This document shows positions 46,576-54,971 of a stretch of 64,000 nucleotides of DNA, piece after piece (positions within the stretch are counted from its first letter, which is position 1; each line of letters begins with the position of its first letter). This stretch comes from Stappia sp. MMSF_3263 (lineage in GTDB: Bacteria > Pseudomonadota > Alphaproteobacteria > Rhizobiales > Stappiaceae): assembly GCF_030733745.1 (NCBI RefSeq), contig NZ_JASHIK010000011.1, forward strand, positions 112,883 through 176,882, in the 5' to 3' direction. Both the position numbers and the translations under genes were made by a program. The notes beneath the pieces are model-generated. The model was not told where the DNA came from. It did no database searches and saw only the letters and a program-made list of their open reading frames with translations.

Positions 46576-47067
46576 ATGACGGCATCGCAGAGGGAGCACG
46601 CCACGGCGGCAGGCAGTGAGGATGACCCCGGGCGCGGACTGAAGGCGCTGATGGATATCCTCGCGGCTTCGCCCGGGGCGGAAATCGCAGCTGCGGCGGA
46701 TGCGCTTGGCGAGCTGCCGGAGGCCGCACCCGTGCGCGGGCCGGAAACGGGCCTTGTCATGCTGCGCGGCCGCATCGGCGGCGACGGCGCGCCCTTCAAT
46801 CTTGGAGAAGCGGCGGTGACGCGGGCGACGGTGCGACTTGCCGGCGGTGCGGTCGGCCACGCCTATGCGCTCGGTCAGGACCGTGAGAAGGCGCGGCTGT
46901 CGGCCGTGCTTGCGGCGCTGTGGAGCGAAGGGACCCGGCGCGAGGCGATCCTGCGCGATGTGCTCGAGCCGCTGGCCGAGGCGCGTGCTGCGGAGACCTC
47001 CCGTACCCGCCGCGAGGCCGCCGCGACCCGCGTCGACTTCTTCACCATGGTCCGGGGAGACGACTGA
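46576..47067 (+). CDS. phnG: C-P lyase subunit PhnG
   Basis: A 163-residue subunit of the PhnGHIJ core complex, which transfers methylphosphonate and other phosphonates to ribose and cleaves the C-P bond. The family segment ETGLVMLRGRIGGDGAPFNLGEAAVTRATVRL and the C-terminal ATRVDFFTMVRGDD are present. ATG 46576 was chosen for GGAG at good spacing; ATG 46564 in the same frame is an alternative adding four residues. It overlaps phnH by one base. Confidence 0.9.
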   Translation: MTASQREHATAAGSEDDPGRGLKALMDILAASPGAEIAAAADALGELPEAAPVRGPETGLVMLRGRIGGDGAPFNLGEAAVTRATVRLAGGAVGHAYALGQDREKARLSAVLAALWSEGTRREAILRDVLEPLAEARAAETSRTRREAAATRVDFFTMVRGDD

Positions 47068-47693
47068 TGACGATGGCACAGTTCGACACGCAGGCCGTTT
47101 CCGGCGGCTTCACCGATCCGGTCTTCGAGGCGCAGGCGGCGTTTCGCGCGTTGATGGATGCAAGCGCGCGGCCCGGCACGATCCATGACCTGCCGGCCGG
47201 TTTGGCACCGCCGGCGCCGCTCGGCGCGGGTTCCGGCGCCGTGATGCTGGCGCTGTGCGATCCCGACACGCCGGTCTGGCTTGCCGAGGCTCTGCGCGGC
47301 GAGGCCGTCTCTGCCTGGATTGCCTTCCAGTGCGGCGCGCCGATTGTCGGCGATGGCGCAAGTGCGGCCTTCGCCTTCGCTGCCGCGAACGACATGCCGG
47401 CGCTCTCCGCTCTCAGTGCCGGAACGCAGGAATATCCCGACCGGGCGACGACGCTGGTCGTCGAGGTCGAGGCGTTTGAAGGCGGCGAGGAGATCATGAT
47501 CGAGGGGCCGGGCATCCTCGGCCGGTCGCGGATCGCGCCGATGGGCCTGCCTCATTCTTTCCTGAACGAGCGTGCCGGGAACCGCGCGCTCTTCCCGCGC
47601 GGCGTCGATGTGGTGCTGGTCTGCGGTTCGCGCGTCATGGCGCTGCCGCGCAGCACCGTTCTTTCGCGCAAGTCCGAGCAGGAGGCGAACTGA
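47067..47693 (+). CDS. phnH: C-P lyase subunit PhnH
   Basis: A 208-residue subunit of the C-P lyase core. Family features are GGFTDPVFEAQAAFRALMDASARPG near the start and PGILGRSRIAPMGLPHSFLNERAGNRALFPRGVDVVLVCG near the end. PhnH has a degenerate PLP-transferase fold and stabilises the complex. It overlaps phnG and phnI by one base each, showing tight translational coupling. Confidence 0.92.
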   Translation: MTMAQFDTQAVSGGFTDPVFEAQAAFRALMDASARPGTIHDLPAGLAPPAPLGAGSGAVMLALCDPDTPVWLAEALRGEAVSAWIAFQCGAPIVGDGASAAFAFAAANDMPALSALSAGTQEYPDRATTLVVEVEAFEGGEEIMIEGPGILGRSRIAPMGLPHSFLNERAGNRALFPRGVDVVLVCGSRVMALPRSTVLSRKSEQEAN

Positions 47694-48817
47694 TGTATGT
47701 CGCGGTAAAGGGCGGCGAGGCGGCGATCGCCAATGCCCACAAGATGCTGGCCGACCGACGTCGCGGCGACCGCTCGCTGCCGGCGATCACGGTAGAACAG
47801 CTTGTCGAGCAGCTGGGCCTTGCCGTCGACCGGGTGATGGCGGAGGCCTCGCTCTATGCGCCGGCGCTCGCAGCTCTCGCCGTCAAGCAGGCGCGCGGCG
47901 ACATGATCGAGGCGATCTTCCTGCTGCGGGCCTATCGCACGACGCTGCCGCGCTTCGGCGCGTCGCGGCCGCTGGAGACCGGCGAGATGGTCGCCGAACG
48001 GCGGGTGTCGGCAACCTACAAGGACCTGCCCGGCGGTCAGGTTCTCGGTCCGACCTTCGACTACACCCACCGGCTGCTCGATCCCGAACTTGCCGCCGAT
48101 GCGCCGGTCGATCCGGCGCCTGCGCGCGAGCACGAGGGCGAGCCGCTGACCAGGGTCAGCGACATTCTCGCTCATGAGGACCTGATCGAGCGCGCCTTCA
48201 CCGGCGATCCGGACCAGATGCCGGAGGAGCCGTCGGGCGACCTGACGCGCGAGCCGATGGAGTTCCCCATGCCCCGCGACCTGCGCCTGCAGGCGCTGGC
48301 GCGCGGCGACGAGGGCTTCCTCCTGGCGCTTGGCTACTCCACCCAGCGCGGCTACGGCCGCACCCATCCCTTCGCCGGCGAGATCCGCATCGGCGAGGTG
48401 GAGGTGGAAATGGACGTGCCGGAGCTCGGCTTCGCCGTGGCGCTCGGGCGTATCCGCGTCACCGAGTGCCAGATGGTCAACCAGTTCGCCGGCTCGGCCA
48501 AGCTCGCGCCGCAATTCACCCGCGGCTACGGCCTCGTCTTCGGGCAGTCGGAGCGCAAGGCGATGGCGATGGCGCTGGTCGACCGTTCGCTGCGCGCCGG
48601 CGAGCTCGGCGAGGACCGGGTTGCGCCGGCCCAGGACGAGGAATTCGTCATCTCCCATGCCGACAACGTGCAGGCGACGGGCTTCGTCGAGCACCTGAAA
48701 CTGCCCCACTATGTCGACTTCCAGGCGGAACTCGACCTCGTCCGGCGGCTGCGCGCCGAGTTCGAGGCGGCGCGCGCGGGCAAGGACGACGCGACCGCAC
48801 GGGAGGCTGCCGAATGA
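47693..48817 (+). CDS. phnI: C-P lyase subunit PhnI
   Basis: A 374-residue subunit that catalyses the nucleophilic attack of phosphonate on ATP, releasing adenine. The start MYVAVKGGEAAIANAHKML, the segment LALGYSTQRGYGRTHPFAGEIR and the C-terminal AQDEEFVISHADNVQATGFVEHLKLPHYVDFQAELD are diagnostic. It overlaps phnJ by four bases (ATGA). Confidence 0.95.
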   Translation: MYVAVKGGEAAIANAHKMLADRRRGDRSLPAITVEQLVEQLGLAVDRVMAEASLYAPALAALAVKQARGDMIEAIFLLRAYRTTLPRFGASRPLETGEMVAERRVSATYKDLPGGQVLGPTFDYTHRLLDPELAADAPVDPAPAREHEGEPLTRVSDILAHEDLIERAFTGDPDQMPEEPSGDLTREPMEFPMPRDLRLQALARGDEGFLLALGYSTQRGYGRTHPFAGEIRIGEVEVEMDVPELGFAVALGRIRVTECQMVNQFAGSAKLAPQFTRGYGLVFGQSERKAMAMALVDRSLRAGELGEDRVAPAQDEEFVISHADNVQATGFVEHLKLPHYVDFQAELDLVRRLRAEFEAARAGKDDATAREAAE

Positions 48818-49743
48818 GCGCGAGCACCGGAATGAGCCAGGATCTGGCCAGCTACAATTTCGCCTATCTGGACGAACAGACGAAGCGGATGATCCGCCGG
48901 GCGATCCTCAAGGCGATCGCCATCCCCGGCTACCAGGTGCCCTTCGCCAGCCGCGAGATGCCGATGCCCTACGGCTGGGGCACCGGCGGCGTGCAGGTGA
49001 CGGCCTCGATCATCGGCCCCGACGACACGCTGAAGGTGATCGACCAGGGTGCCGACGACACCACCAACGCCGTGTCGATCCGCGCCTTCTTCCAGAAGGT
49101 CGCCAATGTCGCGGTGACGACGAGGACGCGCGATGCCTCGATCATCCAGACCCGCCACCGCATACCTGAGGAGAAGCTGACCGAGGGCCAGGTGCTGGTC
49201 TATCAGGTGCCGATCCCCGAGCCGCTGCGCTTCCTGGAGCCGCGCGAGACCGAGACGCGCAAGATGCACGCGCTCGAGGAATACGGCCTGATGCATGTGA
49301 AGCTCTACGAGGACATCGCCCGGCACGGTCATATCGCCACCACTTATGCCTATCCGGTCCTGGTCGCCGGCCGCTACGTGATGGATCCTTCGCCGACGCC
49401 GAAATTCGACAATCCGAAGATGGACATGAGCGAGGCGCTGCAGCTGTTCGGTGCCGGTCGCGAGAAGCGCATCTACGCGATCCCGCCGCATACGAAGGTG
49501 GTCAGCCTCGATTTCGAGGACCATCCCTTCGAGATCCAGCATTTCGACGAGCCCTGCGCGCTGTGCGCGGCGGAGGGCGTCTATCTTGACGAGGTGATCC
49601 TCGACGACCGGGGCGGGCGGATGTTCGTATGCTCCGATACCGATCATTGCGAGGAGCGGCGCGCTGCCGGCCATCGCGGCCGCCTGTCGGCGGAAGAGGC
49701 CTATACGGGCCGCGAGGATGCAATCCGGGAGACGGCACGATGA
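48814..49743 (+). CDS. phnJ: Alpha-D-ribose 1-methylphosphonate 5-phosphate C-P lyase PhnJ
   Basis: A 309-residue radical SAM-type enzyme that breaks the carbon-phosphorus bond. The four cysteines near the C-terminus have spacing C-x2-C-x21-C-x5-C (CALC, then FVCSDTDHC), the same as the Escherichia coli enzyme. The glycine-rich segment YGWGTGGVQVT near residue 50 includes the expected radical-site glycine. It overlaps phnK by four bases. Confidence 0.95.
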   Translation: MSASTGMSQDLASYNFAYLDEQTKRMIRRAILKAIAIPGYQVPFASREMPMPYGWGTGGVQVTASIIGPDDTLKVIDQGADDTTNAVSIRAFFQKVANVAVTTRTRDASIIQTRHRIPEEKLTEGQVLVYQVPIPEPLRFLEPRETETRKMHALEEYGLMHVKLYEDIARHGHIATTYAYPVLVAGRYVMDPSPTPKFDNPKMDMSEALQLFGAGREKRIYAIPPHTKVVSLDFEDHPFEIQHFDEPCALCAAEGVYLDEVILDDRGGRMFVCSDTDHCEERRAAGHRGRLSAEEAYTGREDAIRETAR

Positions 49744-50528
49744 CCATGAACCTGGACGAGCGGCCGCTGCTGTCGGTCGCCGGCCTGACCAAGGCTTACG
49801 GAACGCGGATCGGCTGCCGCGACGTCTCCTTCGACGTGTGGCCAGGCGAGGTGCTTGCCATTGTCGGCGAGAGCGGTTCGGGCAAGACCACGCTGCTCAA
49901 CTGCATTTCGACACGGCTGGCGCCGACCTCCGGCTCCGTGTGCTACCGCATGCGCGACGGCGAGACGCGCGACCTCTACGCGCTCGGCGAGGCGGAACGC
50001 CGCCTCCTGATGCGCACGGACTGGGGCTTTGTGCATCAGAACCCGGCCGACGGGCTGCGCATGACGGTCTCCGCCGGCGCCAATGTCGGCGAGCGGCTGA
50101 TGGCGGTCGGCGAGCGCCATTACGGCCGCATCCGCGAGACGGCGACCGGTTGGCTGTCGCGGGTGGAGATCGCCGAGGACCGCATCGACGACCAGCCGCG
50201 CGCCTTTTCCGGCGGCATGCGCCAGCGGTTGCAGATCGCCCGCAATCTTGTCACCGGCCCGCGCCTCGTCTTCATGGATGAGCCGACCGGTGGCCTCGAC
50301 GTCTCCGTTCAGGCGCGGTTGCTCGACCTGCTGCGCGGGCTCGTCTCCGATCTCGGGCTGGCGGCCATCGTCGTCACCCACGATCTTGCCGTGGCGCGGC
50401 TCCTGTCGCACCGCATGCTGGTGATGAAGGACGGGCAGGTGGTCGAGGCGGGCCTCACCGACCGGGTTCTCGACGATCCGCAGGCGCCCTACACCCAGCT
50501 TCTCGTTTCCTCGATCCTGCAGGTGTGA
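49740..50528 (+). CDS. phnK: Phosphonate C-P lyase system protein PhnK (ABC ATPase-like)
   Basis: A 262-residue ABC ATPase with Walker A GESGSGKTT, signature FSGGMRQRLQ and Walker B VFMDEPTGGLD. PhnK binds the C-P lyase core rather than a membrane permease. The start ATG 49740 overlaps the phnJ stop, and its own stop is followed within 6 bases by phnL. Confidence 0.93.
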   Translation: MTMNLDERPLLSVAGLTKAYGTRIGCRDVSFDVWPGEVLAIVGESGSGKTTLLNCISTRLAPTSGSVCYRMRDGETRDLYALGEAERRLLMRTDWGFVHQNPADGLRMTVSAGANVGERLMAVGERHYGRIRETATGWLSRVEIAEDRIDDQPRAFSGGMRQRLQIARNLVTGPRLVFMDEPTGGLDVSVQARLLDLLRGLVSDLGLAAIVVTHDLAVARLLSHRMLVMKDGQVVEAGLTDRVLDDPQAPYTQLLVSSILQV

Positions 50529-50530
50529 CC

Positions 50531-51259
50531 ATGACCGACCGCAATGAGGACGCCGGGCGCGTCATGATCCGGGCCGGCGGCCTGTCGAAATCCTTCCGCA
50601 TGCATCTCCAGGGCGGCATCGAGCTTGCCGTCGTCGAGAACGCCGCCTTCGAGGTGAAAGCGGGCGAATGCGTCGTGCTCGGCGGCCCGTCGGGTGCCGG
50701 CAAGAGCTCGATCATGAAGATGCTCTACGGCAACTACGCCGTCAGCGGTGGCCACATCGTCGTACGCCACGGCGAGGGCGAGATCGACCTCGCCACCGCC
50801 GATGCGCGCCAGGTGATCGCGCTGCGCCGCGACACGATCGGCTATGTCAGCCAGTTCCTGCGCACGGTGCCGCGCGTCGGCGCGCTCGACGTGGTGGCCG
50901 AGCCGCTGGTGGCGCGCGGAACGGATGTCGGTGCGGCGCGGGAGAAGGCCGGTGAAATGCTTGCCCGGCTCAACGTCCCCGAGCGGCTCTGGGTGCTGCC
51001 GCCGGCGACCTTCTCCGGCGGCGAGCAGCAGCGCGTCAACATCGCCCGCGGCTTCATCACCGACCATCCGGTGCTGCTGCTCGACGAGCCGACGGCCTCG
51101 CTCGACGCCGCCAACCGGCGCATCGTCATCGGCATGATCGCCGCGAAGAAGGCGGCGGGCGTTGCCCAGATCGGCATCTTCCACGATGAAGAAGTGCGCG
51201 AGGCGGTGGCCGACCGGATCATCGACGTGCGGGCGTTTTCGCCGGCCCGGGCCGCCTGA
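50531..51259 (+). CDS. phnL: Phosphonate C-P lyase system protein PhnL (ABC ATPase-like)
   Basis: A 242-residue ABC ATPase with Walker A GGPSGAGKSS, signature FSGGEQQRVN and Walker B LLLDEPTASLD. Paired with PhnK it belongs to the C-P lyase assembly. ATG 50531 was chosen; a GTG at 50525 overlapping the phnK stop would add two codons. The C-terminal segment IFHDEEVREAVADRI is typical of PhnL. Confidence 0.93.
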   Translation: MTDRNEDAGRVMIRAGGLSKSFRMHLQGGIELAVVENAAFEVKAGECVVLGGPSGAGKSSIMKMLYGNYAVSGGHIVVRHGEGEIDLATADARQVIALRRDTIGYVSQFLRTVPRVGALDVVAEPLVARGTDVGAAREKAGEMLARLNVPERLWVLPPATFSGGEQQRVNIARGFITDHPVLLLDEPTASLDAANRRIVIGMIAAKKAAGVAQIGIFHDEEVREAVADRIIDVRAFSPARAA

Positions 51260-51268
51260 GGAACGCAG

Positions 51269-51895
51269 ATGACAATGACAAGGCTTTCATCGACGCCGCT
51301 GATCCACCCGAGCGCCGAGATCCACGACTGCGAGCTCGGCCGCTACACGGAGGTGGACGAGCGGGTCTCCATGAGCGAAACCCGCTTCGGCGACTATTCC
51401 TACATCATGCGCGACGGCATGATCTGGTGCGCGGAAATCGGCAAGTTCGCCAATATCGCGGCCTCTGTGCGCATCAACGCCACCAATCACCCGACCTGGC
51501 GCGCGACGCTGCATCATTTCACCTACAGGGCCAATGACTACTGGGACGACGCCGAGCGGGAAGCCGCTTTCTTCGACTGGCGGCGCGAGGGCAAGGTGAC
51601 GATCGGTCACGACGTGTGGATCGGGCACGGGGCGACGATCCTGCCGGGCGTCACCGTCGGCGACGGGGCGGTGATCGGGTCCGGCGCCGTGGTGTCGCGC
51701 GACGTCCAGCCCTACACGATTGTCGGCGGGGTGCCGGCAAAGCCCATTCGCGAGCGTTTTCCGAAGGAAATCGCGGAGCGGATGCAGGCACTCGCCTGGT
51801 GGGACTGGAGCCACGAACGGCTGCGGTCGGCGCTTGACGACTTTCGAAATCTCGATGCCGAGGCCTTTCTGGAGCGTCACGAACCTGGCAATTGA
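51269..51895 (+). CDS. Hexapeptide-repeat acetyltransferase of the phn cluster
   Basis: A 208-residue left-handed beta-helix transferase ([16 protein letters not shown], then [15 protein letters not shown]) of the chloramphenicol/virginiamycin acetyltransferase type. Members sit regularly in phosphonate operons of alphaproteobacteria. The unrelated GNAT protein PhnO, which acetylates aminoalkylphosphonates in enterobacteria, is absent here, so this protein may do that job (inference). GAGGAA precedes ATG 51269. It is the last gene before the PHO-box-like region, so it ends the phnGHIJKL unit. Confidence 0.8.
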   Translation: MTMTRLSSTPLIHPSAEIHDCELGRYTEVDERVSMSETRFGDYSYIMRDGMIWCAEIGKFANIAASVRINATNHPTWRATLHHFTYRANDYWDDAEREAAFFDWRREGKVTIGHDVWIGHGATILPGVTVGDGAVIGSGAVVSRDVQPYTIVGGVPAKPIRERFPKEIAERMQALAWWDWSHERLRSALDDFRNLDAEAFLERHEPGN

Positions 51896-51933
51896 ATATA
51901 TTAGCCAGGCAATAAGGTGCGCTTTGCTTGGCC

Positions 51934-51973
51934 CTGTCAGCAAATTGTCATGAAACCGAAAATCCACTGTCAT
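51934..51973 (+). promoter_or_regulatory. PHO-box array upstream of phnC
   Basis: CTGTCAG-CAAA-TTGTCAT (51934-51951) matches the PhoB box CTGTCAT-N4-CTGTCAT at 12 of 14 positions. Another perfect CTGTCAT begins at 51967. Repeats at 51934, 51945 and 51967 keep an 11-base period with one skipped step, so PhoB would bind along one face of the helix. The phnC start is 45 bases further on. Confidence 0.7.
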
Positions 51974-52017
51974 CAATAACAGGTACGCAAGCTTCAATCA
52001 CAAGCATTGAGGCGCGG

Positions 52018-52851
52018 ATGTTCAAGCTCGAAGGCGTGACGCGGAAGTTCGGAACCAACACGGCCGTGAAGGCGGTCTCCCTGGATATTCCGGACGGACA
52101 GATGGTCGGCATCATCGGTCGTTCGGGGGCGGGCAAATCGACGCTTCTGCGGATGATCAACCGGCTGATCGATCCCAATGGCGGGCGGATCATCTTCGAC
52201 GGTGTCGAGGTTTCGGCTCTGAAGGGGCAGGCGCTGCGAAACTGGCAGCGCGACTGCGCCATGATCTTTCAGCAGTTCAACCTGGTGCCGCGTCTCGACG
52301 TGCTGACCAATGTGCTGCTCGGGCGGCTCAATCACCGCTCCTCGGTGAAGAACATTCTCGGCATGTTCTCGCGCACCGAGCGTGCCATGGCGATCGCGGC
52401 CCTGGAGCGCCTGGGCATCGCCCAGACGGCGCTGCAGGCGGCCGGAACGCTTTCGGGCGGACAGCAGCAGCGCGTCGCCATCGCGCGGGCGTTGATGCAG
52501 CAGCCGCGCATGGTGCTTGCCGACGAGCCGATCGCCTCGCTCGATCCGCTCAACGCGCAGAAGGTGATGGATGCGCTTAAGGACATCAACGAGCGGGAAG
52601 GGATCACGGTGATCACCAACCTGCATACGCTTGATACGGCGCGCAACTACTGCCAGCGCATCATCGGAATGTCCCAGGGAGCCGTCGTCTTCGACGGAAC
52701 GCCGGACATGCTGACGACCGACGCGGCGCGGCGCATCTATGGCGCCGACAGCCAGGAACTGTCCGAAGCGATTACCTCGACAAGCATCACGGCCGTGCCT
52801 CGTCCGGCCCCGGTATCCGTGGGAGCGCTTCGCCCGGCCGTCGCCGGCTAG
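52018..52851 (+). CDS. phnC: Phosphonate ABC transporter ATP-binding protein
   Basis: A 277-residue ABC ATPase with Walker [11 protein letters not shown]-loop [14 protein letters not shown], signature LSGGQQQRV and Walker [14 protein letters not shown]. These match PhnC of the phosphonate/phosphite importer. It is the first gene behind the PHO-box array and probably starts a second transcript. The C-terminal 30 residues (after about 247) are an Ala/Pro-rich extension. Function: energises PhnD/PhnE import. Confidence 0.93.
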   Translation: MFKLEGVTRKFGTNTAVKAVSLDIPDGQMVGIIGRSGAGKSTLLRMINRLIDPNGGRIIFDGVEVSALKGQALRNWQRDCAMIFQQFNLVPRLDVLTNVLLGRLNHRSSVKNILGMFSRTERAMAIAALERLGIAQTALQAAGTLSGGQQQRVAIARALMQQPRMVLADEPIASLDPLNAQKVMDALKDINEREGITVITNLHTLDTARNYCQRIIGMSQGAVVFDGTPDMLTTDAARRIYGADSQELSEAITSTSITAVPRPAPVSVGALRPAVAG

Positions 52852-52929
52852 CTCCCGGATCGGCATCCCCGAAAGAGGGATCCACCGCACTCGAACGGCC
52901 GGAAGATTCCGGCCCAGATGGAGACGTCA

Positions 52930-53853
52930 ATGCTCAAGAACACCCTTCTTGGCGCGGTCGCCGCCGCGACCCTGCTCGTTGCCGGCGCGGCTATCGCTCC
53001 GGTCCAGGCCGAGGAACTGAAGGAGTTCCGGATCGGCATTCTCGGTGGCGAGAACGAAGCCGACCGCCTGCGCAACTTCCAGTGCATGACCGACAAGCTG
53101 CCGGCCGTTCTCGGCGTGGAGAAGGTCTCGCTGTTCCCGGCCGCCGACTATGACGGCGTCATCCAGGGCCTGCTGGGCGGCACGCTCGACTATGCCGAGC
53201 TCGGCGCGTCGGGCTATGCCAAGGTTTATCTTGCGAACAAGGATGCGGTCGAGCCGATCCTGACGACGGTTCAGACCGACGGCTCCACCGGCTACTATTC
53301 GGTGATGGTCGCCCGTGCCGACAGCGGCATCAAGACGCTTGCCGACATGAAGGGCAGGAAGCTCGGCTTCGCCGACCCCGACAGCACCTCCGGCTTTCTT
53401 GTCCCGTCGGTGACCCTGCCGGATGCGACCGGTGCCAAGATCGAGGACTATTTCGGCGAGACCGGTTTTGGCGGCGGTCACGAGAACCTCGTCCTCGAGG
53501 TCGTGAAGGGCACGTTCGATGCCGGCACCACCTGGGGTTCGGGTGTTGGCGACTTCAAGGACGGCTACACTTCGGGCAACCTGCGCAAGATGGTCGACAA
53601 GGGCATCCTCGACATGGACGACCTGGTCGAACTTTGGAAGTCGCCGTTGATCCCGAATGGCCCGGTGGTGGTCCGCTCTTCCATGAACGATGACATGAAG
53701 ACCAAGTTCAAGGACTTCATGATGGCCCTGCCGGAGACCGACAAGGACTGCTTCTCGGCGATCCAGGGCGGCGACTTCAAGGGCTTCACCGAAGTGAACG
53801 CCGATTTCTACAAGGCGATCATCGCGGCCCGCGCCGCGAAGATCGGCTCGTAA
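52930..53853 (+). CDS. phnD: Phosphonate ABC transporter substrate-binding protein
   Basis: A 307-residue periplasmic binding protein. ATG 52930 was chosen for GGAG seven bases upstream; ATG 52918 would add four residues. The signal peptide (LKNTLLGAVAAATLLVAGAAIAPVQA) precedes EELKEFRIGILGGENEADR. The PhnD segments YDGVIQGLLGGTLDYAELGASGYAK, ADPDSTSGFLVPS and IPNGPVVVRSSMNDDMK are present. It binds phosphonates such as 2-aminoethylphosphonate. Confidence 0.93.
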   Translation: MLKNTLLGAVAAATLLVAGAAIAPVQAEELKEFRIGILGGENEADRLRNFQCMTDKLPAVLGVEKVSLFPAADYDGVIQGLLGGTLDYAELGASGYAKVYLANKDAVEPILTTVQTDGSTGYYSVMVARADSGIKTLADMKGRKLGFADPDSTSGFLVPSVTLPDATGAKIEDYFGETGFGGGHENLVLEVVKGTFDAGTTWGSGVGDFKDGYTSGNLRKMVDKGILDMDDLVELWKSPLIPNGPVVVRSSMNDDMKTKFKDFMMALPETDKDCFSAIQGGDFKGFTEVNADFYKAIIAARAAKIGS

Positions 53854-53872
53854 CACAAATCCCGACACTGGC

Positions 53873-53897
53873 GGGCGCCGGCGTGTGGCCGGCGCCC
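53873..53897 (+). other. Intercistronic hairpin between phnD and phnE1
   Basis: GGGCGCCGGC and GCCGGCGCCC form a perfect 10-bp stem with a 5-nt loop about 20 bases after the phnD stop. No T-run follows. As in other binding-protein operons of this window it may protect the upstream message. Confidence 0.6.
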
Positions 53898-53971
53898 TTG
53901 CCGTTCCAGATGGCCAACCGTCCGCCTTGGCCCCATCAGGCCGGGCGGTGCGATTGCGTGTGAGTGAAACC

Positions 53972-54958
53972 ATGTCGCTTGCGAGCGTGAATTCCGCAGC
54001 CCAGTCCGGAGGCGGTCCCCGTCTTTCGCCGGAGGGGGCGCTTGTCGAGCGTCACTGGCAGGAACTGACACTGCGTCGCCGGATCTACACCGTCGGAGGC
54101 ATCGTCGCCCTGCTTGTCGTCCTGTCGGCCTCGCTCTGGTTTGCCAACGAGAGCAACGCCGGCAAATTCTTCGACCGGCTGCCCTATTTCTTCGACTTCT
54201 TCATCGACCTGGCGCCGCGCGAACCGATGGAGATATGGCGGGCGCTGTTCGACCTGCCCTCTCCCTACTATGACGGCAGCTTCCAGTACGACTATCCGGC
54301 CGGCCGCGTCTATCTCACCGAGACGTTCTATGTCCCGGAATATTTCTACAAGATGCTGGAAACGCTGAACATCGCGATCCTGTCGACGCTGATCGGCTTC
54401 ACCTTCGGCTTCCTGCTCTGTTTCGTGGCGGCCAGGAACCTTGTCACCAACCGCTGGATCCGCGGTTCCGTGCGCCGGCTGATGGAGTTCCTGCGCGCCT
54501 TCCCCGAGATCGTCATCGCCGGCTTCTTCGTCGCCATCCTGACGATCGGGCCTATCCCGGCGATCATCGCCGTGTCGATCCATACGGTCGGCTCGCTCGG
54601 CAAGATGTTCTTCGAGGTGGTGGAAAATGCCGACATGCGACCGGACGAAGGCCTGCGCGCGGTCGGCGCCAGCTGGATCGAACGGGTCTGGTTCGGCATG
54701 GTTCCCCAGGTCCTGCCGAATTTCACCAGCTATGCGCTGTTGCGTCTGGAGATCAACGTGCGCGCCTCGACGATCATCGGCGCGGTCGGCGGCGGCGGCA
54801 TCGGCGAGGTACTGCGCCTGTCGATCAGCCGGGGTCACGAGGCCAAGACGCTGGCGATCATCCTGCTCCTGTTCCTGACCATCGTCGCTGTCGACCAGTT
54901 CTCCGCCTGGCTGCGAAAGCGCCTTGTCGGCGAACAGGCCTTCGAGTTCGGTCGCTGA
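53972..54958 (+). CDS. phnE1: Phosphonate ABC transporter permease PhnE1
   Basis: A 328-residue inner-membrane permease. ATG 53972 gives a short cytoplasmic N-terminus, a first helix (about 35-55, IYTVGGIVALLVVLSASLWF), a periplasmic loop, then the BPD_transp_1 core with the segment LMEFLRAFPEIVIAGFFVAI and the coupling segment DEGLRAVGASWIERVWFGMVPQVLP. It is one of two PhnE proteins, encoded 13 bases before the second. Confidence 0.9.
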   Translation: MSLASVNSAAQSGGGPRLSPEGALVERHWQELTLRRRIYTVGGIVALLVVLSASLWFANESNAGKFFDRLPYFFDFFIDLAPREPMEIWRALFDLPSPYYDGSFQYDYPAGRVYLTETFYVPEYFYKMLETLNIAILSTLIGFTFGFLLCFVAARNLVTNRWIRGSVRRLMEFLRAFPEIVIAGFFVAILTIGPIPAIIAVSIHTVGSLGKMFFEVVENADMRPDEGLRAVGASWIERVWFGMVPQVLPNFTSYALLRLEINVRASTIIGAVGGGGIGEVLRLSISRGHEAKTLAIILLLFLTIVAVDQFSAWLRKRLVGEQAFEFGR

Positions 54959-54971
54959 AAGGTCGCGCATC

